The notes under the pieces were generated by a model that was given only the letters and a program-made list of their open reading frames with translations, was not told the origin of the DNA and ran no database searches. Shown here one piece after another: positions 55,996 through 64,000 of a stretch of DNA of 64,000 nucleotides. The position numbers were made by a program, and so were the translations under genes. Origin of the DNA: Candidatus Hydrogenedentota bacterium (GTDB taxonomy: Bacteria; Hydrogenedentota; Hydrogenedentia; Hydrogenedentales; SLHB01); assembly GCA_029552745.1 (NCBI GenBank), contig JAKPDK010000070.1, positions 518,925 through 582,924 on the forward strand, in the 5' to 3' direction. Numbering within the stretch: position 1 is the stretch's first letter; each line of letters starts with the position of its first letter.

Positions 55996-57051
55996 ATGGA
56001 GCGGATTTGTTCGAAAAAAGCCCGTCAAGAAGGCGTGGCGTTACTCATGGCAATCGCCTTGCTGTTGGTATTTTCAATTCTCGGTAGCGCTTATTTAAGG
56101 TACATGACCATTGAAGTTGAGAAACTGCGGATAGATGAAGGGCGTACGCGGGCGCACCATGCCGCACAAGCAGCAGTTTACGCTGCCATTGAAGAGGCAA
56201 AAGCCGCTCTCGCCGAAAAACGTTCGGACGCACTCTTTCGGCAAGGGCCGATGGTAAAAGATTTTCCGACGTATAGTCGGTTTGATTCAGAAAAAAATGA
56301 ATACGTGGTTGATGATGGAGTGAAAACCACCGTTACGTGGGCAATTCGCGATGAATCCGGAAAACTGAACATTAACCATGCGCCAGCAAGCGCTTTGCGG
56401 ATTGTGTTGGGCGTTGATGGCGCTAAGGCACGTGAAATTTGCGCTTCGTTGCCTCGCAGCGAAGAAGGAGTGAGCCAAGGGGCTGATCGGCAATGGCTTA
56501 CTTCTCCTGAGGAACTGGTGACGCGTGGGTTCCTTTCCTCGGAGGCATATCGTGCTGTCGACCAAACATCGCTTACTGTTTATACGGTTCCCGACCCGTC
56601 TAATCCAGTGGGTTACATAAACTTGAACACCGCGTCTCCGAAGGTATTGGAGGCAGTCCTTGACGTTTCTCCCGAAACGGCAAAAGCCGTAGCGGCGGCG
56701 CGGCCATTTTATAGTCTGGCGGACGTCTGTCGGGCTGCAGGAAAACCCGCATCGATGTTCAATTTCAAACCTGATGCCGATGCACCGGAGTCTATGCCGA
56801 AAGCCTTGACGTTAGAATCCAATGCGTTCAGGGTTTTCAGTAGAGCTCAAGTGAAACGGGCGGGTGGCACTGTCTTGGGCACGGTTGAGATTGAGGCCGT
56901 TGCCGTGCTGTCTCCCGAAGGGAGTTGTACATTCACTTACTGGCATGAGACAGGGGCAGAAAAAACGAGCGCGATAGCAATGGAACCTGCCCAACCAACA
57001 GAGGCAGGATCTGCGAGTTCTGAGAAGGTTAATACCTCGACACAGAGTTGA
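55996..57051 (+). CDS. Minor pseudopilin, GspK-like
   Basis: 351 residues. An N-terminal class III-like leader precedes GVALLMAIALLLVFSILGSAY; then EVEKLRIDEGRTRAHHAAQA and the helical domain with DESGKLNINHA are typical of GspK, including the repeated helix-hairpin-type INLNTAS segment. I use the ATG at 55996 with GGAG upstream. GspK usually lacks the +5 Glu, as here. It should cap the pseudopilus. A 100 bp gap precedes the GspF-like gene. Confidence 0.87.
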   Translation: MERICSKKARQEGVALLMAIALLLVFSILGSAYLRYMTIEVEKLRIDEGRTRAHHAAQAAVYAAIEEAKAALAEKRSDALFRQGPMVKDFPTYSRFDSEKNEYVVDDGVKTTVTWAIRDESGKLNINHAPASALRIVLGVDGAKAREICASLPRSEEGVSQGADRQWLTSPEELVTRGFLSSEAYRAVDQTSLTVYTVPDPSNPVGYINLNTASPKVLEAVLDVSPETAKAVAAARPFYSLADVCRAAGKPASMFNFKPDADAPESMPKALTLESNAFRVFSRAQVKRAGGTVLGTVEIEAVAVLSPEGSCTFTYWHETGAEKTSAIAMEPAQPTEAGSASSEKVNTSTQS

Positions 57052-57151
57052 GACGCAAGTCATAAAATGGTGGCTTTTTAGTTAATGGCTAAGAAACAGT
57101 ACGAATGTACTAAACCGCGAGTTTGATAGCGGAAAAGGAGGAAACGAGGTT

Positions 57152-58393
57152 ATGCCCAAGAGCTCCGAAACCTCATCGGGAAGCGGCGCGGACCGTATTC
57201 GGCGCGCGCCCAGAAAACGAAGTGTGCAGAATATTGAAGCCCTGGTCAACGAGGCGGAAGCCAAGTCCGGCGGTGGCATGGTGAGTCGTTCGCTCGATTC
57301 CGTTGGACGAACGACCAGCCTTGCACTGGGAGTGCGCGAGACAGATATTGCGGCTCTCTTGCGCCAGCTGATTATGCTGCTAGATGCCGGTACTCCTCTT
57401 TTGAAGTCGCTGAAGACGTTGGCGGAACGTAGTGAACGTGCCGGCGTACGTGCGCTCGTGACGGATATCGCTCAATATGTCGAGATGGGCAATCCTTTGT
57501 GGCAGGCATTTGAGCGGCACCCGCGGTATTTTGATGCGGTATTTGTAAACTTGATTAAAGCCAGTGAAGCGAGTGGTACGCTGACCACTGTGTTGGAACG
57601 AGTTACACGATACCGCGAGCGCCGGATCATGTTACGGCGGAAAGTGCAAGCCGCCATGGTTTACCCCATTGTCGTGTTCTTGGCGTGTTTCGGGGTGATT
57701 TTGATTATCGGCAAGTTCGTAATGCCGGAGTTCAAGAATATCTTTGCGACCTTGGACATGTCGGATAAGATTCCACCATTTACGCTGCGGTTCATGGCAG
57801 TAGTTGATGCCATAACGAACGGTACCGTAATTCTCACGGCAGTGATTGCTTTGATCGTGCTGGTTGTTTTGTACAAGCTGATTACCCGAGATCCCCGTTA
57901 CCGTTTGCGGGCAGACCGCATCAAGTTGATGATCCCCTACATCGGTCCGAAAATTATCCGGAAGAATGCCATCGTGGATATGACAAGGACGTTGTCTTTG
58001 CTTCTTAGCAGCGGCTTATCGATGATGGTAACATTGGACCTGACGAGGAATGCGATACGAAACCGTGCCGTTGGTCAGACTATTCAGGACCTGCGGGAGG
58101 CTGTTGAACGGGGCGAGGGGATTGAAGCGCCGTTGCGTCGCGTTCCCAAACTGATACCGCCGGTGGTCACGGATATGCTGGTTACAGGGGAAGAGTCAGG
58201 ACAACTTGACAAAATTGCTAACCAAGTGGCGGACACATATGAAGAAGAGGTCAACCTTCACATTAACACGTTGTCCGACCTGTTACCCCCAGTCTTGGCT
58301 TTGGTTATGGGTATTTTTGTGCTTATGCTGGCTTTGGCGGTATTTGTGCCGTTAATCGGTATGGTCGAGCAGTTACAGCAGGGCGGCGCATAA
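57152..58393 (+). CDS. Type II secretion inner membrane protein, GspF-like
   Basis: 413 residues. A hydrophilic N-terminal extension (about 1-62) precedes two T2SSF domains (about 67-190 and 270-393) with LLRQLIMLLDAGTPLLKSL and LSLLLSSGLSMMVTLDL, and three membrane helices. It forms the platform that couples the secretion ATPase to pseudopilus assembly. AGGAGG lies upstream of the ATG. It is the last gene before a strong terminator. The secretion ATPase GspE, secretin GspD and major pseudopilin GspG are not in this window. Confidence 0.93.
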   Translation: MPKSSETSSGSGADRIRRAPRKRSVQNIEALVNEAEAKSGGGMVSRSLDSVGRTTSLALGVRETDIAALLRQLIMLLDAGTPLLKSLKTLAERSERAGVRALVTDIAQYVEMGNPLWQAFERHPRYFDAVFVNLIKASEASGTLTTVLERVTRYRERRIMLRRKVQAAMVYPIVVFLACFGVILIIGKFVMPEFKNIFATLDMSDKIPPFTLRFMAVVDAITNGTVILTAVIALIVLVVLYKLITRDPRYRLRADRIKLMIPYIGPKIIRKNAIVDMTRTLSLLLSSGLSMMVTLDLTRNAIRNRAVGQTIQDLREAVERGEGIEAPLRRVPKLIPPVVTDMLVTGEESGQLDKIANQVADTYEEEVNLHINTLSDLLPPVLALVMGIFVLMLALAVFVPLIGMVEQLQQGGA

Positions 58394-58418
58394 ATTCATC
58401 TTCACGTTCTCTATGCGG

Positions 58419-58448
58419 GCGGCGGAATGAGTTCCGCCGCTTTTTTTT
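58419..58448 (+). terminator. Rho-independent terminator of the pseudopilin operon
   Basis: A perfect 9 bp stem (58419-58427 with 58432-58440) and a TGAG loop are followed by eight T (58441-58448), 26 bp past the GspF stop. Confidence 0.95.
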
Positions 58449-58540
58449 ACTGGAGGTGTGAGTCCCGCCAATCGAAAGGTCACATGTGTTTTTTGTGTTT
58501 TCCTTTCCAGAAATGACCATTGGTAAGTTGCAGGTGCCTC

Positions 58541-58569
58541 TTGTCAGAATCTCAAATAAACGGTATACT
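58541..58569 (+). promoter_or_regulatory. Sigma70-type promoter of the PF13625-like gene
   Basis: TTGTCA (58541-58546) and TATACT (58564-58569), 17 bp apart, each match the consensus at five of six positions. The preferred ATG is 64 bp downstream with GGAG at 58621-58624. Confidence 0.62.
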
Positions 58570-58633
58570 AAAGATTTGCTTGTCAAAATAGTTAGTTGTA
58601 TGAGCGCTTCAATTTTGATTGGAGAACTTTAGT

Positions 58634-60472
58634 ATGAGGCACGGCGCAGCCCTCATCATGTCTATGGAAGGTATGAGTCGTCACGCGTTTCGCATTGCTC
58701 GTGAGCTTGCGCAAAACAGCCGTGCCGGTCTTACTCTGCGTTTTCTCTCCAAAAAGCTCGATCTTTCACACGAAGAAATAGAATATTTGATCGATCTCCA
58801 TGACAAACTTTTTTTCTTTGATTTGACGCGTGTTAGGCTTGTCGCAGAAGGATTAGGAGCTGTGCAACGAGTCTGTGCGGGCCTGGAAAATCACGGCGAT
58901 GTTCCTTCGCTCATGCGTTCGATTAAAAGTCTGGATTCTTACCAATTCCGTCGCTTGGAGGAGATCCTGAATGTTTCCTCTCCCAGTTCGCGCACCGCGG
59001 TAACCCAAACATTACTTGAGAAGTTCTACCGTCATCCAGACTCTGTCGTGGAGTATGTTGCACAATGCGGATTTTCGAAGACCGCCCAAGAAGTATTTGA
59101 TATGGTTTGGCAATCACCTACAGGGATTGTTCCAGTTTCCGCTATTCGTTCGGCAAGGCGTAGAGCAGACTTTGAAACGGAGCAAGCATTGACGGAACTC
59201 TTCCAAGGATATGCGCTTTTTGAGTTGTTTCGATTTGACTCCGACGACAAACTGGTACGTGTGGCAGCATTACTATCGGAATTACGTCAATTGAGAGAGG
59301 TACAGAGTCAAAACGATTCTGTCCGTCAGCGGCCGCGAGCACTGAAACGCCCTTCTTTTACGGTCTTTTCTCGAGGAATGGATTTCTCAGACCGTGTCTG
59401 TCGACTTGTTGCCGCGATTGCGGCACATCCTGTTCGTATCCGTTCGAATGGGGAACTGTTTCGCGAAGATAGCAAGAGGTTGAGCGAAATATGCGGTGAG
59501 GAAGAAGACCCCTCTTTGGCAACTTGTTTATGGGCAGCGCAAAGTGTGAATTGGCTGGCACGTGTTGACAATGAAATTCATGCGAACGATGTGGGTTCAC
59601 TCCTTCAACTGGACAGGCTCGCGAGGCACCGCGTTCTATTTGATTGGTTTATGTCATTACCCAACGAGCAGGATGCTAAGGTGACGTTGGGACTGTTATT
59701 GGAGGAAATGGGCAAGGCGAACGCTTGGTATCAGTTAACTGAATTCGTGCGGTGGGCCTCGCAGGTCTCTGCAACTCGTGATGTTCCAGTGCTCCGTAAC
59801 GTTGGAGGGCATTGGGGTTATGTCAGTCCAAGTTTATCTCCCCACTTTGAGAAAAACCTGGTGCATTCCCTCGAAGAGACGCTATTTTGGCTTGGCGTCG
59901 TTGACCGCGGGGAGTCTGATGGGGATTCTTTTTTTCGCGTCAGCGAATTGGGCTTCTATCTATTGAAAGGTGAACTGTCTGGTGAGTTGAAGACTGCGGC
60001 AGCACCTTCGAAAGGAGAAATCGTCGTCCAACCAAATTTCGAGATTGTCGTCCCCACTCAGGGTGTCGATCCTTTGTTGACTGTACCTTTGGAACAGTTT
60101 GCCGATCCGATCAGTCGCAGCAATGTAATTGTATATCGTCTCACAAAAGCCGCATTCACCCGAGCTCTCCAATTGGGTTACGATGGTACGGCATTTGTGC
60201 ATTTCCTGGTGACGCACAATCGCGGCGGGGAGATACCCCCGAATGTGTTAACCACCTTGCAGGATTGGTGCGGCAGCGCAAAACGTGTCCGTTTGCATAC
60301 GTTACATGTGATGGAATGTGAAGATCCACTTGTTTTGGCGGATATAGCCAGTAGACGTACTCTCAAGAAATATCTTCGTGCTATCGATTCCGCCCGAACG
60401 ATGAGTTATGAAAAGATTACTCGGACGGAACTTGTGAAGGAATTACAAAAAGAAGGTTTCATTGTGGAGTGA
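58634..60472 (+). CDS. Helicase-associated-like protein (PF13625-type C-terminus)
   Basis: 612 residues from the ATG at 58634; a TTG at 58619 is the longer alternative. The C-terminal third resembles the XPB/Ssl2-like domain PF13625: GEIVVQPNFEIVVP, then YRLTKAAFTRALQLGYDG and IPPNVLTTLQDWCG. The N-terminal two thirds are helical, with winged-helix-like units (for example GLTLRFLSKKLDLSHEEIEY). There is no Walker A or B, so it is not a helicase itself. Members are often found near or fused to DNA repair factors in other bacteria; here it stands alone between a terminator and convergent thiD. Confidence 0.7.
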   Translation: MRHGAALIMSMEGMSRHAFRIARELAQNSRAGLTLRFLSKKLDLSHEEIEYLIDLHDKLFFFDLTRVRLVAEGLGAVQRVCAGLENHGDVPSLMRSIKSLDSYQFRRLEEILNVSSPSSRTAVTQTLLEKFYRHPDSVVEYVAQCGFSKTAQEVFDMVWQSPTGIVPVSAIRSARRRADFETEQALTELFQGYALFELFRFDSDDKLVRVAALLSELRQLREVQSQNDSVRQRPRALKRPSFTVFSRGMDFSDRVCRLVAAIAAHPVRIRSNGELFREDSKRLSEICGEEEDPSLATCLWAAQSVNWLARVDNEIHANDVGSLLQLDRLARHRVLFDWFMSLPNEQDAKVTLGLLLEEMGKANAWYQLTEFVRWASQVSATRDVPVLRNVGGHWGYVSPSLSPHFEKNLVHSLEETLFWLGVVDRGESDGDSFFRVSELGFYLLKGELSGELKTAAAPSKGEIVVQPNFEIVVPTQGVDPLLTVPLEQFADPISRSNVIVYRLTKAAFTRALQLGYDGTAFVHFLVTHNRGGEIPPNVLTTLQDWCGSAKRVRLHTLHVMECEDPLVLADIASRRTLKKYLRAIDSARTMSYEKITRTELVKELQKEGFIVE

Positions 60473-60486
60473 GACCTTGGCAGGAA

Positions 60487-61299
60487 TTATCGGTCTTCTT
60501 CCAGTTCGGAGAATACCCAGAAATGATTCAGAGGTCCGACTCCTTTTCCCAAGTCAAAACTGTGCCGAATTGCGACAGTGAGGTAATTCTTTGCAGAGCG
60601 GACTGCGTCGTAAAGATTTATGCCTTTGGCTAAGAATGCTGTTATTGCAGCAGAAAGTGTGCACCCTGTCCCGTGGGTATTATGTGTATTTATTCGGGGG
60701 GCAGTGAATTCAGTCAGGTTTTCACCGTCGTACAACCAGTCCACCGCGTACTTCCCTCCCATGTGCCCTCCCTTCAGCAGGACATTCTTAGCGCCCAGAT
60801 CCGCAATATGTTTGATAACCGGGTTCACATCAGAAACGGTGCTAATTTTCTGCCCCGTCAACTTCTCTGCTTCAGGTATGTTTGGCGTTATCAGAAAAGC
60901 CAGAGGAATCATTCTGGTTATAAAGGTTTTGATAGCATCTGGTTGTAACAAGGCATCGCCGCTCTTCGCAATCATAACGGGGTCGACGACGAGTCGGCTT
61001 ATTTGATTTCTCCTTATGCTTTCACATACTCCCTCAACGATTTCTGCGTTTGAAAGCATTCCTGTTTTGGCAGCGTCAACTCCTATGTCCTCCGTCACGG
61101 CGTCAATCTGTGCGGTAACCATCTGAGCTGGGACATCGTAAACAGAGTAGACACCGCACGTGTTTTGAGCCGTTATAGATGTAACAGCAGCCATGCCATA
61201 TACGCCCAGGGCGGTGAAGGTTTTTAGATCCGCTTCAATACCCGCGCCCCCGCCTGAATCGCTACCGGCGATTGTCAGTGCTCTGGCAACTTCACTCAT
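60487..61299 (-). CDS. thiD: Hydroxymethylpyrimidine/phosphomethylpyrimidine kinase
   Basis: Ribokinase-fold enzyme that phosphorylates HMP and HMP-P in thiamine synthesis. [21 protein letters not shown] at the N-terminus (first 20 residues diagnostic), [23 protein letters not shown] and the catalytic [13 protein letters not shown] loop are complete. About 270 residues from the ATG at 61299, whose first bases overlap the transporter stop by 8 bp (ATGAGTGA). An upstream start at 61317 is unlikely. No other thi gene and no TPP riboswitch was seen nearby. Confidence 0.95.
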   Translation of the reverse strand: MSEVARALTIAGSDSGGGAGIEADLKTFTALGVYGMAAVTSITAQNTCGVYSVYDVPAQMVTAQIDAVTEDIGVDAAKTGMLSNAEIVEGVCESIRRNQISRLVVDPVMIAKSGDALLQPDAIKTFITRMIPLAFLITPNIPEAEKLTGQKISTVSDVNPVIKHIADLGAKNVLLKGGHMGGKYAVDWLYDGENLTEFTAPRINTHNTHGTGCTLSAAITAFLAKGINLYDAVRSAKNYLTVAIRHSFDLGKGVGPLNHFWVFSELEEDR

Positions 61300-62638
61300 A
61301 CAACAGTACTCCCACAATGCACGCGGTCATAAAACAAGCCAGCGTACCACCCACTAAAGCAAGAACTCCTAGTCTCGTTATATCTTTACTTCGCTCAGGG
61401 GCTAATACCGTCATACCGGCGATGAGAATACCCAAGCTGCCGGGATTGGCGAAGCCGCATAATGCATATAAAGCTATAAGGTATGACCTGGGATGTAAGG
61501 ATTGACGGACGTTCTGTAAATCCACATAGGCAAGAAACTCGTTTAGAATGGTTTTTGTGCCTAGTAGCTTTCCCACTTCGATGATATCTGCTTTAGGTAC
61601 TCCCATAAGCAAAGCAAACGGTGCGAAAACCACTCCAAAAATATCTTTTAAGTGTAGCGCTTTGGGCAAGTTTGATCCCCAGTTTCTTGCCAAGGGCGTT
61701 AAGATGAACTGAAGAATCGGCCGTGTTGTCCAACCTACAAGAACGTCAAGTATATAAATCATGCCCAGGAATGCTATGAGCATCGCTGCAACATTCAAAG
61801 CAAGATTCAACCCGTCCATGGCGCCTTTTCCCGCTGCCTCTATCACATTTGTACTTTCTTTTTCTACGGTGATAGGTTTGCCGGATGCTGACACGGGTAG
61901 TTGCGTTTCGGGAACCAGGATTTTTGCTATGACAATTGCTGCCGGGGCGCTCATGAAGGATGCGGTAAGCAAGTGGCCTGGTTCGGCACCTAATGTAGCA
62001 TATACAACCATGACACTTCCCGCAATGGTTGCCATGAATGCAGTCATCACAGTAAGTAGTTCTGACTCGGTCATTGACTTGAGATAGGTTCGAATGGCTG
62101 TAAGCGATTCGATGCCCAAAAAAATGAGCAACGCGGCACCAAACGTTTCTGCTCCTGATGTTTTCAACGTTTTCCGCATTAATCTTGCGATTCCTCGAAC
62201 GATGCGCGGAATAATCCCGAAATGGTAGCCCACTGCAGATAGCGCAGCTACTAATATGATGACCGGCAAGACTTGAAATGCCACTGTTGCGCCATAGGAA
62301 GGGTCTGTGGCTAGATTGCCAAAAACAAACTGCGAGCCTTTAAGGGTTGCATCCGTCAGTAGTTCAACAACAGCCCGCATCGCTTGAAAAAACAATTCGT
62401 CGAGCCTTCCCGATACCTCCATTTTTCCGAAAGAAATGATGCGAACGATCTGATGGACAATAGGCGCTATCAGTTTTGTTTGCAGCGGAGTTGGGAGCAG
62501 GATGACCGCGAAAAAAATCTGTAAACCTATGCCCCACAAGACCAGACGCCATGAAATAGCCTTGCGGTTTTCAGACAAAGCCCATGCGAAAGCAACTAAA
62601 CAGATCAAACCTATTCCACTCATGAGTCTTGCCAACAT
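61292..62638 (-). CDS. nupC: Concentrative nucleoside transporter, NupC family
   Basis: 448-residue inner membrane symporter with about ten helices. The N-terminal Nucleos_tra2_N region, the gate domain and the C-terminal domain are recognisable through [33 protein letters not shown] and [17 protein letters not shown], which hold the nucleoside and sodium sites in relatives. I start at the ATG at 62638 with AAGGG 8 nt upstream; a GTG at 62662 is the longer choice. It overlaps thiD by 8 bp, which suggests that its substrate could be linked to thiamine or pyrimidine salvage. Confidence 0.93.
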   Translation of the reverse strand: MLARLMSGIGLICLVAFAWALSENRKAISWRLVLWGIGLQIFFAVILLPTPLQTKLIAPIVHQIVRIISFGKMEVSGRLDELFFQAMRAVVELLTDATLKGSQFVFGNLATDPSYGATVAFQVLPVIILVAALSAVGYHFGIIPRIVRGIARLMRKTLKTSGAETFGAALLIFLGIESLTAIRTYLKSMTESELLTVMTAFMATIAGSVMVVYATLGAEPGHLLTASFMSAPAAIVIAKILVPETQLPVSASGKPITVEKESTNVIEAAGKGAMDGLNLALNVAAMLIAFLGMIYILDVLVGWTTRPILQFILTPLARNWGSNLPKALHLKDIFGVVFAPFALLMGVPKADIIEVGKLLGTKTILNEFLAYVDLQNVRQSLHPRSYLIALYALCGFANPGSLGILIAGMTVLAPERSKDITRLGVLALVGGTLACFMTACIVGVLLYE

Positions 62639-62699
62639 GTGAAAACCCTTTTTGTTTCGCACATAGAAGCTGTTTTGGCGATGTCTGCAAAAGGTTTGA

Positions 62700-63308
62700 T
62701 TAGCCCTGTTTCTTCGGAGAACTCAGATTGCCGGGTTTCTGGTTTGGCGTATCAATTTTGCTCTGTTCCGTATTGCTGGTGGCAGTCGTTTCTGGAATTG
62801 GCGGTTCGTCCTTAGGAGATTCGATGGAAGAATTTTCAGATCTATTTTGTGTAGCTCGGAATGCTTTGGTCGTTCTGCCTATGAGCTGCAAGCCGACATA
62901 CCCTCGTACCGCCAATTCGTCTTGCGACTCCAACATAATACAGCATCGGTAAGTTTTGCCCGAATCAGCATCATAGATGGTGCCCCCCTCCCACCTGTTG
63001 TTCCCACTATAAGTTAAGTTTTCCAGAACCGTCAGTCCGATTAAAGGGCGGTGACGTTTAGACTCATCGGGATTAAAACGGTCGATTTTGCGTTGTCCCT
63101 GTAGTTGATGTCCTGCCGGATATACGGGTTCTTTGAGCCACGTGATACGTCCTATATACTCGCTACCCATTCGTTCGACTTTTACACAAACGTCTCCATT
63201 GCCGATCAACCACTCCCCCAAGATGCGGTCCGCGTCATTTTCCGCGAAGGTAGTTGCAGCGGCAAAAAGAAACGCGATGCACAGCCAAAAAACATGGTGA
63301 CACTTCAT
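62700..63308 (-). CDS. DUF2147 family exported protein
   Basis: 202 residues with a signal peptide (about 1-22, cut near TFA). The mature domain (about 24-145) fits DUF2147: RILGEWLIGNGDVCVKVER, YIGRITWLKEP, GGTIYDADSGKTYRC and VRGYVGLQLIGRT, ending in the conserved GR-x-x-FR-like strand. A Ser/Pro/Glu-rich tail of about 55 residues follows. The function of the family is unknown; a lipid-binding-like barrel is likely. It precedes nupC by 61 bp and may share its promoter. Confidence 0.88.
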   Translation of the reverse strand: MKCHHVFWLCIAFLFAAATTFAENDADRILGEWLIGNGDVCVKVERMGSEYIGRITWLKEPVYPAGHQLQGQRKIDRFNPDESKRHRPLIGLTVLENLTYSGNNRWEGGTIYDADSGKTYRCCIMLESQDELAVRGYVGLQLIGRTTKAFRATQNRSENSSIESPKDEPPIPETTATSNTEQSKIDTPNQKPGNLSSPKKQG

Positions 63309-63337
63309 CGATTTCTAGAGCTCCCTAAATCACCGGA

Positions 63338-63367
63338 ATCATACCAAATTGTCTGTGGATTTGTCAC
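63338..63367 (-). promoter_or_regulatory. Candidate promoter of DUF2147-nupC-thiD
   Basis: Minus-strand GTGACA (63362-63367) and TATGAT (63338-63343), 18 bp apart, each match five of six consensus bases and lie 30 bp before the ATG at 63308. Confidence 0.5.
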
Positions 63368-63416
63368 ACGTTGATGTCTCGGATGCATAAGTTCATAAAC
63401 CTTTGGCACTGCATCG

Positions 63417-63423
63417 AGGAGGT
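63417..63423 (+). promoter_or_regulatory. Ribosome binding site of the transposase
   Basis: AGGAGGT lies 8 nt before the ATG at 63432 and fixes the start of the partial transposase gene. Confidence 0.8.
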
Positions 63424-63431
63424 AGACTAAG

Positions 63432-64000
63432 ATGCAGGTGCATCATAAGGGATACCGGATTCGGGGGTTTTATCGAGCGGCCCAGATCGGATATCGTTGG
63501 GCTATGAGACACCCAGATTGTCATAAACGACTTAAGATTCTTTCTTTTTTTGAAAAACATGGGTTGACGGCAACCCAAGATGCCTTTGGGGTATCCCGAA
63601 GGACCTTGTACCGCTGGAAAGCCGCCTTAAAGGCGGCCGGCGGAGACGCCTCGGCGCTAACGCCGCAGTCGTGTGCTCCGAAACGGAAACGACGTCCTAT
63701 GACCGACCCCCGTCTGGTAGAGGCAATCCGGCGGCTTCGGAACGAGTACCCGAATCTGGGAAAGGAGAAGCTGCATATTCTGCTTCAACCCTGGTGTTGG
63801 AGGGAGGGGATACGCCTGCCTTCGGTGTCGACGATTGGACGGATTATCGCCCGAGACCCCCGCAAGATGCGTCTGGTACCGCGCCGACTGGATGCCCGGG
63901 GACGCAGCAAACCCATGCGAAGGATGCGGAAGATGCGCCGTCCGAAGGGCTTTCAGGGGGAACCGCTGGAGGTCTTTGCCACCGACACCATCGAGCGGTT
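63432..64000 (+). mobile_element. IS481-like transposase, 5' part, cut by window end
   Basis: An open frame of 189 codons runs from the ATG at 63432 to the window edge. It contains an N-terminal helix-turn-helix (HGLTATQDAFGVSRRTLYRW), a second helical domain (RRLRNEYPNLGKEKLHILL), a basic linker rich in R, K and M, and then PLEVFATDTIER, which fits the start of the rve/DDE integrase core with the first catalytic Asp. GC rises sharply compared with the neighbouring genes, indicating recent arrival. The left inverted repeat could not be identified; it should lie between about 63370 and 63430. The right end is outside the window. Confidence 0.82.

Overview
The window reads as bacterial chromosome, gene-dense on both strands, with roughly even GC by eye and many GTG or TTG starts. 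Outer-envelope machinery (general secretion pseudopilins, HtrA protease, parvulin, L,D-transpeptidase) points to a diderm. The large MoxR/VWA/BatD operon, Ser/Thr kinase, UPF0182 protein, PqaA-like protein and many glycoside hydrolases suggest a poorly cultured heterotrophic lineage near groups such as Sumerlaeota, Hydrogenedentota or the PVC phyla. That placement is a guess; no rRNA or other phylogenetic marker beyond ArgS and GlnA is present.

Layout. 1-3.5 kb (minus): a truncated unknown gene, then MoxR ATPase, cytosolic Ser/Thr kinase and LysM/YkuD L,D-transpeptidase, a probable cell-wall or signalling operon. 3.7-6.6 kb (minus): aldo/keto reductase, Bcp-type peroxiredoxin, serC. 6.8-7.6 kb (plus): a GT2 glycosyltransferase. 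7.6-9.4 kb (minus): glnB-glnA behind a good sigma70-type promoter. 9.7-23.9 kb (minus): a long Bat-type operon (BatD-like, MoxR, DUF58, unknown, DUF4381-like, BatA, BatB-BatC fusion, BatD, TPR/SH3) that runs by stop/start overlaps into glnD and then degP and ends at a strong terminator. Thus PII, its uridylyltransferase and its target glutamine synthetase lie within 7 kb.

24.1-28.2 kb (plus): a UPF0182 membrane protein and a GH88-like hydrolase. 28.2-39.9 kb: a glycan cluster with a GT39-type membrane glycosyltransferase (minus), then on plus a GT2, a B12-binding radical SAM enzyme, a fusion of an Alg14-like glycosyltransferase subunit to a second B12-binding radical SAM enzyme, a GH38 alpha-mannosidase-like protein, an Alg13-like partner subunit, two GT2 enzymes and a DUF2304 protein. 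The fusion is the most unusual object seen.

40.1-43.7 kb (minus): argS, a membrane-anchored parvulin and a GspF-like protein. 43.9-50.5 kb: a GH5-like hydrolase, a Tat-exported FAD oxidoreductase, a PqaA-family protein (minus) and a nitrilase-superfamily amidase. 50.5-54.7 kb: a second aldo/keto reductase (minus), an MsbA-like ABC exporter and a Gfo/Idh/MocA oxidoreductase. 54.7-58.4 kb (plus): a type II secretion operon (GspI-, GspJ-, GspK- and GspF-like) with its own promoter and terminator. 58.6-60.5 kb: a PF13625-type protein. 60.5-63.3 kb (minus): DUF2147 protein, NupC-type transporter and thiD. 63.4-64.0 kb: the start of a GC-rich IS481-like transposase, cut by the window end.
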